Source: an uncultured Candidatus Nemicrothrix sp. (GTDB lineage Bacteria; Actinomycetota; Acidimicrobiia; Acidimicrobiales; UBA8592). Taken from it: a stretch of 35,330 bases of DNA. Below, piece by piece: positions 8,194 to 16,274 of the stretch. Each line of letters opens with the position of its first letter. The first letter of the stretch is position 1. The stretch covers positions 1-35,330 of the forward strand of contig CAJWRY010000003.1 in NCBI GenBank assembly GCA_913046155.1, read 5' to 3'. The notes under the pieces are model-generated. The model saw nothing but the letters and a program-made list of their open reading frames with translations, had not been told where the DNA came from and did no database searches. Both the position numbers and the translations under genes were made by a program.

Positions 8194-8253
8194 CAATTCC
8201 TCCAAAGTTTCTTATTCCATAATGCTAGAGCCAAAAGAGGTTGACTTAAACGT

Positions 8254-9150
8254 TCAAGAATCCTCATGAGCGCATAAACCACACCACTCAGATGAACACG
8301 ACTGAGGTTCTGATCCTTTAAAAACAACATTAACTATCTTTTCAATTCCATCCTCAACACGAAACAGAGCAGATTCCAAAACATTCTCGGTGATGTGTTC
8401 GCTGGAGAACTCAGAGCGGTCCAAATAGTATGTAGCTACCATTCGGGGAGGCACTCCGAGTCGAATTGATTCAAGAAGCGCATAGAAACGCAAATCCTCG
8501 CGATGAGATGAATAAAAACCTCCAGTCTTGAAATCAACAATTACTTTTCCAGCAGTGGTCCCTAGCGGTTTACCCAAAGATAGGTCAACTTTACCCGAGA
8601 GAATTATTGCCCCTTGAGCGAATTCGGCGCGAATAGGGGCTTCAAGCATAGGTCTCCATTCTTTTTTTAAAGGGGGCCAAGACTCAAGAAACGAGGCTAC
8701 ACGGTTATTCACGTCACTTCTGAGTTGTGAACGATCACCATCTTGAAGCCCATGCAACCATGATGCAAGAGCATCGTCCCCGTTAGCGCAACGTGATAAA
8801 GCTTCATCAACCAAAGAGAGTGGCTCAACTTCACGCTCCCAAAAGACCGAGAGTTCAATCGCCTTATGAGAAATGAGCCCTCGAGCAGTAGGGACTGACC
8901 ACTCAAACTGCGATTCACGATCCGTAATGAATTGGCGCTCGCACCGCATGATCTGATTTAGATGAAACTTTGACACAAATAGGGTTTCGTTCTCAGGGAT
9001 AAATTCCTGGAACTTTGAAAGACGAATTGATAGTTCTTCCTTCAGTTCGCTCTGGAGTTGGTCGCTAAATAAAGGCCTGTCAGCTAACTTTGCCCCCAAA
9101 TGCTCCAACACGCTCGTCTGCGACGGATTGAGAGTTTCGTTATCATCCAC
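8254..9150 (-). CDS. PD-(D/E)XK nuclease, RecB/Cas4-like with Fe-S cysteines
   Basis: A 298-residue stand-alone nuclease of the PD-(D/E)XK superfamily (RecB/AddB/Cas4-like). Motifs in order are GLISHKAIEL with His95, SGKVDLSLG with Asp189, VIVDFKTGG with Asp206 and Lys208, and REDLRFYALLESI as the QxxxY-like helix. One cysteine in MRCERQF (Cys70) and three at the C terminus, C-x4-C-x2-C (285, 290, 293), match the spacing idea of the 4Fe-4S staple seen in AddB, Cas4 and Dna2. No cas genes or helicase domain are nearby, so a general DNA-repair role is more likely than CRISPR adaptation. The start is GTG with a TAGATT hexamer 6 nt upstream. Confidence 0.82.
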   Translation of the reverse strand: MDDNETLNPSQTSVLEHLGAKLADRPLFSDQLQSELKEELSIRLSKFQEFIPENETLFVSKFHLNQIMRCERQFITDRESQFEWSVPTARGLISHKAIELSVFWEREVEPLSLVDEALSRCANGDDALASWLHGLQDGDRSQLRSDVNNRVASFLESWPPLKKEWRPMLEAPIRAEFAQGAIILSGKVDLSLGKPLGTTAGKVIVDFKTGGFYSSHREDLRFYALLESIRLGVPPRMVATYYLDRSEFSSEHITENVLESALFRVEDGIEKIVNVVFKGSEPQSCSSEWCGLCAHEDS

Positions 9151-9156
9151 ATGATT

Positions 9157-9162
9157 AATCTA
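9157..9162 (-). promoter_or_regulatory. -10 element of a predicted leaderless nuclease transcript
   Basis: Read on the minus strand, TAGATT precedes the GTG at 9150 by 6 nt. The sequence is identical to the hexamer before coxD. Confidence 0.55.
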
Positions 9163-9220
9163 GTCCGACAGAAAACATCAAGTGATGATTTAGGATCTCC
9201 AAAATGTCATACCAGCGTTG

Positions 9221-9226
9221 CATACT
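9221..9226 (+). promoter_or_regulatory. Candidate -10 element before the hypothetical gene
   Basis: CATACT sits 6 nt before the ATG at 9233, one mismatch from TATACT. It would form a divergent leaderless promoter pair with the nuclease gene. Confidence 0.4.
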
Positions 9227-9232
9227 AAAAAT

Positions 9233-9580
9233 ATGGCGGAATCAGTATCAATTCAATTCTCAATAACTGTTAGGACTCTTGGGCGGATAGCGAATCAATT
9301 GGGGTATGTCACTCCACAATTCCGATGCCCACCACCATCTGCGCAATATCAGCGTTCTGTTCGCCGAAATCACGATGACCTTAGCATCTCAATTGTCATA
9401 AGAGGTCGCCCATGGTTAGCTGTCTTAGCCGACATCGTTGAGGGTTTTGTGATAGCCAATGCAAAGTTGGGTCAAGACTCAGAGATCAGGAACATATTGT
9501 GGGACACCATAGGTTGCAACGATTTGCAGAAAACTGATTTTGACTTTCAAGATACTCCAGCCATATCCTCTGCTGCTTAG
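9233..9580 (+). CDS. Conserved-looking hypothetical protein
   Basis: A 115-residue protein from the ATG at 9233; a TTG at 9218 would add five residues. I cannot assign a function. The sequence has a beta-rich opening (SVSIQFSITVRTLGRIANQL), a Pro/Arg stretch (RCPPPSAQYQRSVRR) and a central block IVIRGRPWLAVLADIVEGFVIAN that looks evolutionarily constrained. There are no membrane segments or signal peptide. It is divergent from the PD-(D/E)XK nuclease with 82 nt between starts, and its stop directly abuts that of the convergent SDR. The candidate promoter and clean reading frame support a real gene. Confidence 0.65.
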   Translation: MAESVSIQFSITVRTLGRIANQLGYVTPQFRCPPPSAQYQRSVRRNHDDLSISIVIRGRPWLAVLADIVEGFVIANAKLGQDSEIRNILWDTIGCNDLQKTDFDFQDTPAISSAA

Positions 9581-10306
9581 CTAGAGAACAAAACCTCCGT
9601 CAACAGCGATTTCTGCTCCTGTTAGATAGCTAGCTGCGTCACTTAGAAGAAACATTACTGCTTCTGCTACTTCTTCGGGCTCTCCGATTCTTCCCATGGG
9701 GGTCTTGTCCGTGAGTAGCTGTACATCGCTTGGCCCTAAACCCAAGGCCATATCTGTTGAAATTGCTCCAGGGTGCACGCTATTACATCGAACATTGAAT
9801 TTAGCGAGTTGAAGAGCGATAGCTTTCGTCATTCCAGTTACTGCGAATTTGCTAGCTACGTAGCCAATATTCCTTTGGCCACGTAAACCTGCAACGGAAG
9901 AAATATTAACTATGCTTCCAGATTCTTGATCTCTCATGATAGGTGCTACGCACTCAATACCCAGATAAGTGCCAAGTTGATTGACTTTTGCCATCGCTTC
10001 AAAAGCTTCCTGTGCATCATCAAATAATGTCTTTTGAATAAAAATTCCAGCGTTATTGACTAGACCATCTATTCGTCCGTAATCATCAAGTATTTTTGAG
10101 ATAGTTTTCTCCCAGTCGTCTTTTGACGTCACATCCAGTCGAGAGAAGGCTGAGTCTAGAGAATCAGCTGTAGTTTTAAGTTGATCCTCAATAATGTCGC
10201 TGAGTATTACAGTCGCCCCTCTCTCTACAGCCATTTTTGCCTCAGTTGCACCCATACCTTTTGCTGCTCCTGTGATGAGAATTATCTTTCCGTCTAAATT
10301 GCTCAT
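9581..10306 (-). CDS. Short-chain dehydrogenase/reductase (classical SDR)
   Basis: A classical SDR of 241 residues, counting from the ATG at 10306, chosen because AAGGAAGGG lies just upstream; an ATG at 10327 would add seven residues and put this site inside the gene. The cofactor motif TGAAKGMG is at 12-19, VNNAGI at 83-88, and the catalytic set is Ser137, Tyr149, Lys153 (ISSVAG...YVASK). The late PG motif (HPGAISTDM) and C-terminal AEIAVDGGFVL are typical of 3-oxoacyl-ACP reductase or 20-beta-hydroxysteroid dehydrogenase-like enzymes. Asp37 at the end of beta2 (ILSD) favours NAD(H). The substrate is unknown. Confidence 0.87.
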   Translation of the reverse strand: MSNLDGKIILITGAAKGMGATEAKMAVERGATVILSDIIEDQLKTTADSLDSAFSRLDVTSKDDWEKTISKILDDYGRIDGLVNNAGIFIQKTLFDDAQEAFEAMAKVNQLGTYLGIECVAPIMRDQESGSIVNISSVAGLRGQRNIGYVASKFAVTGMTKAIALQLAKFNVRCNSVHPGAISTDMALGLGPSDVQLLTDKTPMGRIGEPEEVAEAVMFLLSDAASYLTGAEIAVDGGFVL

Positions 10307-10402
10307 TGTGCCCTTCCTTTCATTCATAGATTATATGACCATGCCGTATAAATCTTTCTTATTGAAATTGGCTCGCATGTGCTTCAGATGAAATATTACT
10401 TC

Positions 10403-10408
10403 TATAGT
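10403..10408 (+). promoter_or_regulatory. -10 element for tRNA-Leu
   Basis: TATAGT ends 8 nt before the mature tRNA 5' end, a good -10 position. The corresponding -35 (about 10380-10385) is weak. Confidence 0.5.
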
Positions 10409-10416
10409 GATTTAAG

Positions 10417-10503
10417 GCCCGAGTGGCGGAATAGGCAGACGCAGGGGGCTTAAACCCCCCGGCTCCGAACAGGGGCATGTGGGTTCGAGTCCCACCTCGG
10501 GCA
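10417..10503 (+). tRNA. tRNA-Leu(UAA)
   Basis: An 87-nt class II tRNA folds cleanly by hand. The acceptor stem GCCCGAG (10417-10423) pairs with CTCGGGC (10496-10502), and the discriminator is A at 10503. The D stem is GCG/CGC (10426-10428 with 10440-10442). The anticodon stem GGGGG/CCCCC (10444-10448 with 10456-10460) closes the loop CTTAAAC, with anticodon TAA at 10451-10453. A long variable arm follows, and the T arm GTGGG/CCCAC carries the TTCGAGT loop. The 3' CCA is not encoded; ACA follows instead. It decodes UUA and UUG leucine codons. Confidence 0.97.
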
Positions 10504-10547
10504 CATAGGTAGATAACTGACTAAGATAGAAGCAGTAAGGGGAGCAA

Positions 10548-12305
10548 ATGTTTGATTGCATTGTAAAAGGCGGAACTTTAGTCAACGGGTTAGGAACGAA
10601 ACCCGAAACTGGTGACTTAGCTATCAAAGACGGCGTTATTGCTGAAGTAGGCGGGAAGATCACCGGCCGTGCAGTCAGGACAATAGATGCAGACGGTGCG
10701 GTTGTGACACCAGGATGGGTTGATCTGCATACTCACTACGATGGCCAAGTTAGTTGGGACACAGAGATGGCACCATCTTCGCATAATGGAGTAACAACTA
10801 TTGTTATGGGAAACTGTGGCGTAGGTTTCGCACCAGTTCATGATGGGCAGGAGAAAGAACTAATTGAACTGATGGAAGGCGTTGAAGATATCCCCGGAGC
10901 GGCGCTTCATGAAGGAATGGAATGGGGACAATGGGAAACCTTTCCTGAGTATCTGAACTATTTATCTCAACGGGAATTCGCACTTGACATCAGCGCTCAA
11001 ATTGCGCATGGAGCACTCCGATACTATGCAATGGGTGAGCGAGGAAGACTAAACGAAGATGCTACGGCATCTGATATAAGTCAAATGGCGGATCTTGTCT
11101 CAGAAGCCTTGGAGGCTGGTGCAGTTGGGTTTAGTACGTCAAGAATTGTGGGTCATCGTTCTCTTTGGGGGGAACCTGTTCCTGGTACCTTTGCCCCTGA
11201 TCATGAAGTTCTTGCCATAGCGGAAGCCATGAAAAGAGCTGGTAAGGGTGTTTTTCAAATGATTCCGGCAGGAACTATTGGGAAGATGGAAAGTCTTGGA
11301 GGGGAGAAATTCACCCAGCAAGAAGAGCATGATCTCATGGTCCGTGTATCGAAGGTCAGCGGTAGGCCAGTTACATTTACTCTGGTGCAGTCACCTGACT
11401 ATGACCCAGATACTTGGAGAGAGATTCTCTCTTTAACCGAAGACGCGAATAGCGACGGAGCGCAAATTTACCCGCAAGTTTCGTCACGACCGATTGGTTT
11501 CTTGACGGGACTTGGTGGCTATCACGCCTTTATGAGAAGACCAACGTACCTAAGAGAAATAGCGCACTTGCCTCTTGACCAAAAGGTGGCCATGATGAGT
11601 AAGCCTGAGGTACGAGCGGCAATAATGAGTGAAAAGGATGTAGCTCCTGATGAGCCAGGTTCTATGGAAAATGTGTACGGACTGTTCAAGATGGCGGCAC
11701 CCGCTCTTTACCCACTTGATAATCCAGTAGATTACGAACCTGATATCAGCGAATGTTTAGGAGCCAAGGCTGCAGCAATAGGAGTTGATCCCATTGACTA
11801 TTTGTATGATTTCCTTCTTGAAGATGGCGGAACACGTTTCGCCTCCCTTAGCGCTGTTGATCTTCCGGCCAGAATGGGGGTTTTGCAGGAAATGCTCCTC
11901 CATCCGGACACGGTAACAGGACTAAGTGATGCCGGCGCCCATGTAACTCTTATTTGCGATGGGAGCATGCCAACGACTCAGCTTGCGTACTGGACACGCG
12001 ACAGAGAAAAGGGCGAAAAGATACCGATCGAGTATATTGTGCGAAAGCAAACGGCTTTGAATGCTCAACTCTATGGTTTTGACGATAGGGGGGCTCTTGA
12101 GCAGGGAAAGAAAGCGGATGTTAACGTGATTGATATGGACAATCTAAGAGTTTCGCCGCCAGTACCACACCATGATTTGCCGACTGGCGGAACTCGTTTA
12201 ATGCAACCGGTTACTGGCTACATCAATACCTTATGCAACGGAATTTCGGTAAGAGAGTTTGACCTTGATACGGGTGATCGCCCCGGACGATTGGTTAGAA
12301 GCTGA
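10548..12305 (+). CDS. N-acyl-D-amino-acid deacylase-like amidohydrolase
   Basis: A 585-residue metal-dependent amidohydrolase of the D-aminoacylase type, expected to hydrolyse N-acyl-D-amino acids or related amides in the cytoplasm. The metal motif HTHYDGQ is at 61-67, the conserved metal-ligand cysteine is in MGNCGVGFAP (Cys90), and further conserved blocks are GAVGFSTSRIVGH and LSDAGAHVTLICDGS, the latter with the catalytic-type Asp. The C-terminal strand-rich segment GALEQGKKADVNVIDMDNL is typical of the family. The ATG follows AAGGGGAGC by a few bases. It starts 44 nt after tRNA-Leu in the same direction and may be partly read through from it. Substrate unknown. Confidence 0.83.
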   Translation: MFDCIVKGGTLVNGLGTKPETGDLAIKDGVIAEVGGKITGRAVRTIDADGAVVTPGWVDLHTHYDGQVSWDTEMAPSSHNGVTTIVMGNCGVGFAPVHDGQEKELIELMEGVEDIPGAALHEGMEWGQWETFPEYLNYLSQREFALDISAQIAHGALRYYAMGERGRLNEDATASDISQMADLVSEALEAGAVGFSTSRIVGHRSLWGEPVPGTFAPDHEVLAIAEAMKRAGKGVFQMIPAGTIGKMESLGGEKFTQQEEHDLMVRVSKVSGRPVTFTLVQSPDYDPDTWREILSLTEDANSDGAQIYPQVSSRPIGFLTGLGGYHAFMRRPTYLREIAHLPLDQKVAMMSKPEVRAAIMSEKDVAPDEPGSMENVYGLFKMAAPALYPLDNPVDYEPDISECLGAKAAAIGVDPIDYLYDFLLEDGGTRFASLSAVDLPARMGVLQEMLLHPDTVTGLSDAGAHVTLICDGSMPTTQLAYWTRDREKGEKIPIEYIVRKQTALNAQLYGFDDRGALEQGKKADVNVIDMDNLRVSPPVPHHDLPTGGTRLMQPVTGYINTLCNGISVREFDLDTGDRPGRLVRS

Positions 12306-12677
12306 TTACGCCATGCCGGCGGTGAATTGCCCCATATCGAAGTAATCGCGCCATTCGGTAATTTTGCCATCATGGACTTTGAATATCCCTGCAACCGGAA
12401 GCTTTGTGGTTACATCTCCAATCACTAAAGTATCTATGCGTTCATTCATGACAGTATCGCCAGACGCCACCTGATGGAGTATCTCAAAGTCAATGGATTC
12501 AGCTGTTGAAAAGAATCCTTCAATAAATGACCGAATTTCATCTAGCCCGTTAGCTGGAGTCATAGGAATGTTGTGATAAATAGCGTTCTTGTCGAAATAA
12601 CTTATAATTTCTTGCACGTCTCCATTGGCCCACTTATCACAAAATGATCGAATAATTTCATCAGGAGTATTTGCCAT
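12306..12677 (-). CDS. Limonene-1,2-epoxide hydrolase-like protein (SnoaL-like fold)
   Basis: A small cone-shaped alpha+beta-fold protein, 123 residues from the ATG at 12677. A TTG at 12707 would add ten residues, but the TATTCT hexamer 6 nt before the ATG supports the shorter form. The full active-site set of Rhodococcus limonene-epoxide hydrolase appears conserved: Tyr34 and Asn36 in AIYHNIPM, Arg80 and Asp82 in NERID, and Asp111 in WRDYFD. This favours true epoxide hydrolase chemistry (water addition to an epoxide) over the non-catalytic SnoaL relatives. The substrate need not be limonene. The stop codon directly abuts that of the amidohydrolase. Confidence 0.82.
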   Translation of the reverse strand: MANTPDEIIRSFCDKWANGDVQEIISYFDKNAIYHNIPMTPANGLDEIRSFIEGFFSTAESIDFEILHQVASGDTVMNERIDTLVIGDVTTKLPVAGIFKVHDGKITEWRDYFDMGQFTAGMA

Positions 12678-12683
12678 AAATGT

Positions 12684-12689
12684 AGAATA
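12684..12689 (-). promoter_or_regulatory. -10 element of a predicted leaderless epoxide-hydrolase-like transcript
   Basis: Read on the minus strand, TATTCT lies 6 nt before the ATG at 12677. The same hexamer precedes the P450 gene at the right end. Confidence 0.55.
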
Positions 12690-12713
12690 ATGGACGATGG
12701 CATGCAATGTGTA

Positions 12714-12743
12714 TTGTCAACAAAAAAATAGTTCTGATAACTT
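12714..12743 (+). promoter_or_regulatory. Candidate sigma70-type promoter for the arylsulfatase
   Basis: TTGTCA (12714-12719) and TAACTT (12738-12743) are separated by 18 nt. The predicted start near 12750 gives a short leader carrying the AAAGGTG ribosome site before the GTG at 12771. Confidence 0.4.
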
Positions 12744-12770
12744 TCAGAATGCAGCTAAAAGGTGTTGTAG

Positions 12771-15083
12771 GTGAGCGATAAAAGCCATGCATATAAAAAT
12801 TTCGGAGGAAAAGTAGGCAAGGTATTTTCAACTTCCGAACCGGAATGGCCCATGCCGCCCACAGCACCTCCTGATGCGCCAAATGTATTAGTTATGCTTG
12901 TAGACGACCTCGGTTTTTCTGACCTTGGATGTTTCGGGTCTGAGATTGAAACACCTGCTCTAGATAAACTCGCCGCTGATGGTATTCAATATACAAATTT
13001 CCATGTCAATCCTATGTGCTCACCGACTCGAGCATCATTGCTGACTGGCCTTAATTCCCACATGGCTGGAATGGGTCATGTAGCTCATTTTGATCCAGGG
13101 TTTCCTGGATATGCGATGGAAATAAGGGAAGATGCTCTCACTATGGGAGACCTTTTCCAAGACCATGGTTGGGCAAGTCTTATGATCGGGAAATGGCACC
13201 TATGTAAGGATTCTCAGCTTTCTGAAGCAGGCCCAAAGCATAGCTGGCCGTTACAAAAGGGTTTCGAACGGTTTTATGGGATACTTGGAGGCTTCACCAA
13301 TTTCCATCAACCTCACCGACTCCATGAAGATAATCATGCTTTAGACGTAGATGATTATCCAGAAGATTACTATTTTACTGATGACCTGACTGACCAAGCG
13401 ATAAAAATGATAAAGGAATTGAGAAGTTCCGACCCTATAAAGCCGTGGTTCATGTACTTCGCACATGGGGCAGTTCATGCACCCTTACAGGCAAAGATTG
13501 AAGACATAGAAAAGTACAAAGGAAAGTACGACGCTGGCTGGGATGAGTTCCGCAAACAACGTTTTGAAAGACAACAAGAGTTGGGCGTTGTCCCAGATAA
13601 AGCGATATTGCCAGATCGGAATTTTGAACAAAACCATGAGGTAAAGCCATGGGGTGACCTTACTTCTATGGAAAAGGAACTCTTTGCCCGATATCAAGAG
13701 ATATTTGCAGGGATGGTTGATAACGTTGACCAAAATTTTAAGAGATTAAGAGACGAATTAGAAAGAATGGGTGAGTGGGAAAACACCATTATCGTTTTCA
13801 CATCAGATAATGGGGGCTCGCGCGAAGGTCAAGAACTGGGCACATCAGCGTATTTTCGGACCCTCCTAGCCTTTACCGGTCATACTGATCTCGAAAGCAC
13901 AGAATTGGATCACTCTAGGATTGACCTTTTGGGTGGGCCCAGGTCCCTAGCTCATTACCCCATGGGGTGGGCTATGGCTTCCAACACGCCATTTAGACTG
14001 TACAAAACAAATACACATCAGGGCGGTCAACAAGTGCCACTCATAGTTCACTGGGGAAAGGGACTACCGTCCGATAAAGAATTGCGACACCAGTACCAGC
14101 ATGTGACAGATATTCTTCCAACAATTTGCGAACTAGTGGGAATAGATATTCCTGCATCAAAGGGAGGAGAACAACTACCTCCAGCTGCCGGTAATAGTTT
14201 CGCTGGCTCGCTTACAAACCCTTCGGCAGAATCTACCCATCCGGAACAATATTACGAAATGATAGGGCATCGAGGAATCTATAAAGATGGATGGTCAGCC
14301 TCAACGATACGACAACCCGAAACCGTCTTTTCAGAAGAACACTGGGAATTGCATGATTTACGCAATGACCCGACTGAAAGCGTAGACCTATCGGAAAAGT
14401 ACCCTGAGAAAGTGGAGTACATGAAAAGCCTTTGGGAAGAAGTGGCTTGGGAAAACCAGGTTTTCCCTTTAGATGAAGGCAACAATGTAAAAAATATTCT
14501 TCGCCCGCCTTGGAATGAAAAACTTGTTCAGGAAATGGTCCTTTATCCAGGAACTCCAACTGTTGAGCGATGGAAATCCCAGCAGTTAATTAGCTTCCGG
14601 AACTGGAGCGTTGAAGTAGAACTTGACTATAAACACGGTGAACAAGGGACTCTTTTTGCTCACGGTGATCAAGGCGGTGGGTACGCCCTTTATGTTTTAG
14701 ATGGCGATCTTTTATTTTCGCATAATGGTTATGGCGAAATGACTAATATTGGATGCGGTGAGATCCCTGAGGGGCGTAACAAAATTGCTGTCACGGTGAC
14801 GCCTCCTGATTTTTTACATTGGGATGTAGACATATCGCTTAATGGGACAGCTATGGCCAGCCGTAAGGGTTTATTAGCTTTACTTGCTATGGCTCCTTTC
14901 CAAGGTATTGATGTAGGAATTGATCGCAAGTCCCCAGTTAATTGGGAGATCTATGAAAAGTATCGAAACTTCCCGTACACAGGCATGCTGGAAGCAGTAC
15001 GATATCTGCCAGGCGACCTAACTGACTTCGCAGGATCGAAGTGGATTGACTTCCTCAAAGAAGAAGGAAAACGCTTTGAGTAA
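12771..15083 (+). CDS. Arylsulfatase, long cytoplasmic type I form
   Basis: A 770-residue type I sulfatase hydrolysing sulfate esters. The alkaline-phosphatase-fold motifs are Asp45-Asp46 (MLVDDLGFSD), the formylglycine signature CSPTRASLLTG with Cys83, GKWHL (Lys141, His143), HAPLQ (His236), TSDNGG (Asp346, Asn347) and Lys412. The Cys must be oxidised to formylglycine by a separate enzyme not seen here. Residues about 600-750 form an extra beta-rich, lectin-like domain. The length is close to mycobacterial AtsA/AtsD (787 residues). There is no signal peptide, so imported or intracellular sulfate esters are the likely substrates. The start is GTG with AAAGGTG upstream. Its stop is 3 nt from that of the convergent ABC permease. 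Confidence 0.9.
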   Translation: MSDKSHAYKNFGGKVGKVFSTSEPEWPMPPTAPPDAPNVLVMLVDDLGFSDLGCFGSEIETPALDKLAADGIQYTNFHVNPMCSPTRASLLTGLNSHMAGMGHVAHFDPGFPGYAMEIREDALTMGDLFQDHGWASLMIGKWHLCKDSQLSEAGPKHSWPLQKGFERFYGILGGFTNFHQPHRLHEDNHALDVDDYPEDYYFTDDLTDQAIKMIKELRSSDPIKPWFMYFAHGAVHAPLQAKIEDIEKYKGKYDAGWDEFRKQRFERQQELGVVPDKAILPDRNFEQNHEVKPWGDLTSMEKELFARYQEIFAGMVDNVDQNFKRLRDELERMGEWENTIIVFTSDNGGSREGQELGTSAYFRTLLAFTGHTDLESTELDHSRIDLLGGPRSLAHYPMGWAMASNTPFRLYKTNTHQGGQQVPLIVHWGKGLPSDKELRHQYQHVTDILPTICELVGIDIPASKGGEQLPPAAGNSFAGSLTNPSAESTHPEQYYEMIGHRGIYKDGWSASTIRQPETVFSEEHWELHDLRNDPTESVDLSEKYPEKVEYMKSLWEEVAWENQVFPLDEGNNVKNILRPPWNEKLVQEMVLYPGTPTVERWKSQQLISFRNWSVEVELDYKHGEQGTLFAHGDQGGGYALYVLDGDLLFSHNGYGEMTNIGCGEIPEGRNKIAVTVTPPDFLHWDVDISLNGTAMASRKGLLALLAMAPFQGIDVGIDRKSPVNWEIYEKYRNFPYTGMLEAVRYLPGDLTDFAGSKWIDFLKEEGKRFE

Positions 15084-15086
15084 GTT

Positions 15087-16274
15087 TTAGCCAAGCCTTA
15101 GTGTCTCTAGTGGCTCAAGCCGAGCAGCTTTGAGAGCTGGATAAAGGCCTGCAATTATTGACACAATCAGAGCCATGCCTCCTGCCACTAAAAATAATGG
15201 CAGATTCAGGGTTGCGACCCATCCTAGAACAGCTGATACGAGGTAGATAACTCCAACACCTGCGAGAACACCCGCTAAGCCCCCAAGGACACCAACAAAT
15301 AGGGCTTCAAGAACAAACTGCATGGCGATCGTTACTTTTGTGTGGCCAAGAGCACGTCGGATTCCAATTTCGCCTGATCGTTGGATTACAGATATAGACA
15401 TAACATTCGCAATTCCTACACCACCGACGAGGAGTGCTAGACCTCCCATTAAGAAAAGAATATTTCGCAGTGTGGTATCTACAGCTCCTTGAGCTTCAAG
15501 CAGGTCAGAAGGGATGGCTACTACAACACCTTCAGATCCGCCGAGGTTAATGGCTACAGGTAAAGCTTCAGAGGTCGAATCAACAGTTCCTTCTAATGCT
15601 CGTGCGTACAGGGTTGTTGGTTTTTGTTCTATGTCGAAATCTTCCTCAGCAGAAGATTTGGGGATAATTACTGCGGTATCTAATTTTGGAACTAGGGCAA
15701 CTTTCTCTAGAACTCCTACCACTCCGTAAGTTTCGCCGTTGACATCAATTGTTCGTGCTTCACCTGGAAGGTATTGATAATCGCTTGCAAGATCCTGACC
15801 AATAACTGCGCTGCGAAAGACATTGTCTTCGTCGGCTCCATTAATGAAGCGACCGTATAGCATTTTGGCATCTAATACATCAAGGAGGTTTTGATCACTG
15901 GTAAGTACCGGAACAGGTATAGTCCTGAAGAAATCTCTTCCACCTTGTGAAGGGAGTACAGTAAGGCTTCCTATTTCGGTAATGCCGGCAGCGCGGTCAA
16001 CAGTTGAAACATTCATAGCGCGTTCCACAGCTTCCTCAGGAAGCGTTGGTGCCTGACCTCCTGAGAAGGTTCCGTCAGCCGAGGCGACTATTAAATTAGT
16101 TCCTAATTTCTCTAGAGTCTGTCTCACATCACCTTTTGCTGACTCGTTTAACCCGACTGCAGCTACTATGCCTGCGGCCCCTAGAACAGGCCCAAGCATA
16201 ATTAGTAAGGTGCGTACTTTTCTGGCTGTTAGGCCACCGAGTGCGACGCTGAGTATTTCCCGAAACCAATTCAC
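15087..16274 (-). CDS. MacB/FtsX-type ABC transporter permease
   Basis: A 395-residue permease of the MacB/FtsX family, which couples ATP use on the inside to movements outside the membrane rather than forming a simple channel. One membrane segment lies near residues 21-41, followed by a large extracytoplasmic MacB-like domain (about 45-265). Three segments follow near 268-292, 318-342 and 355-378, with the cytoplasmic coupling helix EIGIRRALG between the first two. The GTG start overlaps the ATPase stop in a GTGA junction. It is the last gene of the operon and meets the arylsulfatase tail-to-tail. Confidence 0.88.
   Translation of the reverse strand: MNWFREILSVALGGLTARKVRTLLIMLGPVLGAAGIVAAVGLNESAKGDVRQTLEKLGTNLIVASADGTFSGGQAPTLPEEAVERAMNVSTVDRAAGITEIGSLTVLPSQGGRDFFRTIPVPVLTSDQNLLDVLDAKMLYGRFINGADEDNVFRSAVIGQDLASDYQYLPGEARTIDVNGETYGVVGVLEKVALVPKLDTAVIIPKSSAEEDFDIEQKPTTLYARALEGTVDSTSEALPVAINLGGSEGVVVAIPSDLLEAQGAVDTTLRNILFLMGGLALLVGGVGIANVMSISVIQRSGEIGIRRALGHTKVTIAMQFVLEALFVGVLGGLAGVLAGVGVIYLVSAVLGWVATLNLPLFLVAGGMALIVSIIAGLYPALKAARLEPLETLRLG

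Noticed and set aside
8254..9150. Cas4 as part of a CRISPR system
   Set aside because: There is no repeat-spacer array and no other cas gene in the window; the protein is longer than typical Cas4 and fits general RecB-like nucleases.
14233..14559. 108-codon minus-strand open frame in the arylsulfatase gene
   Set aside because: It overlaps a well-supported sulfatase region and shows no ribosome site, promoter or domain.
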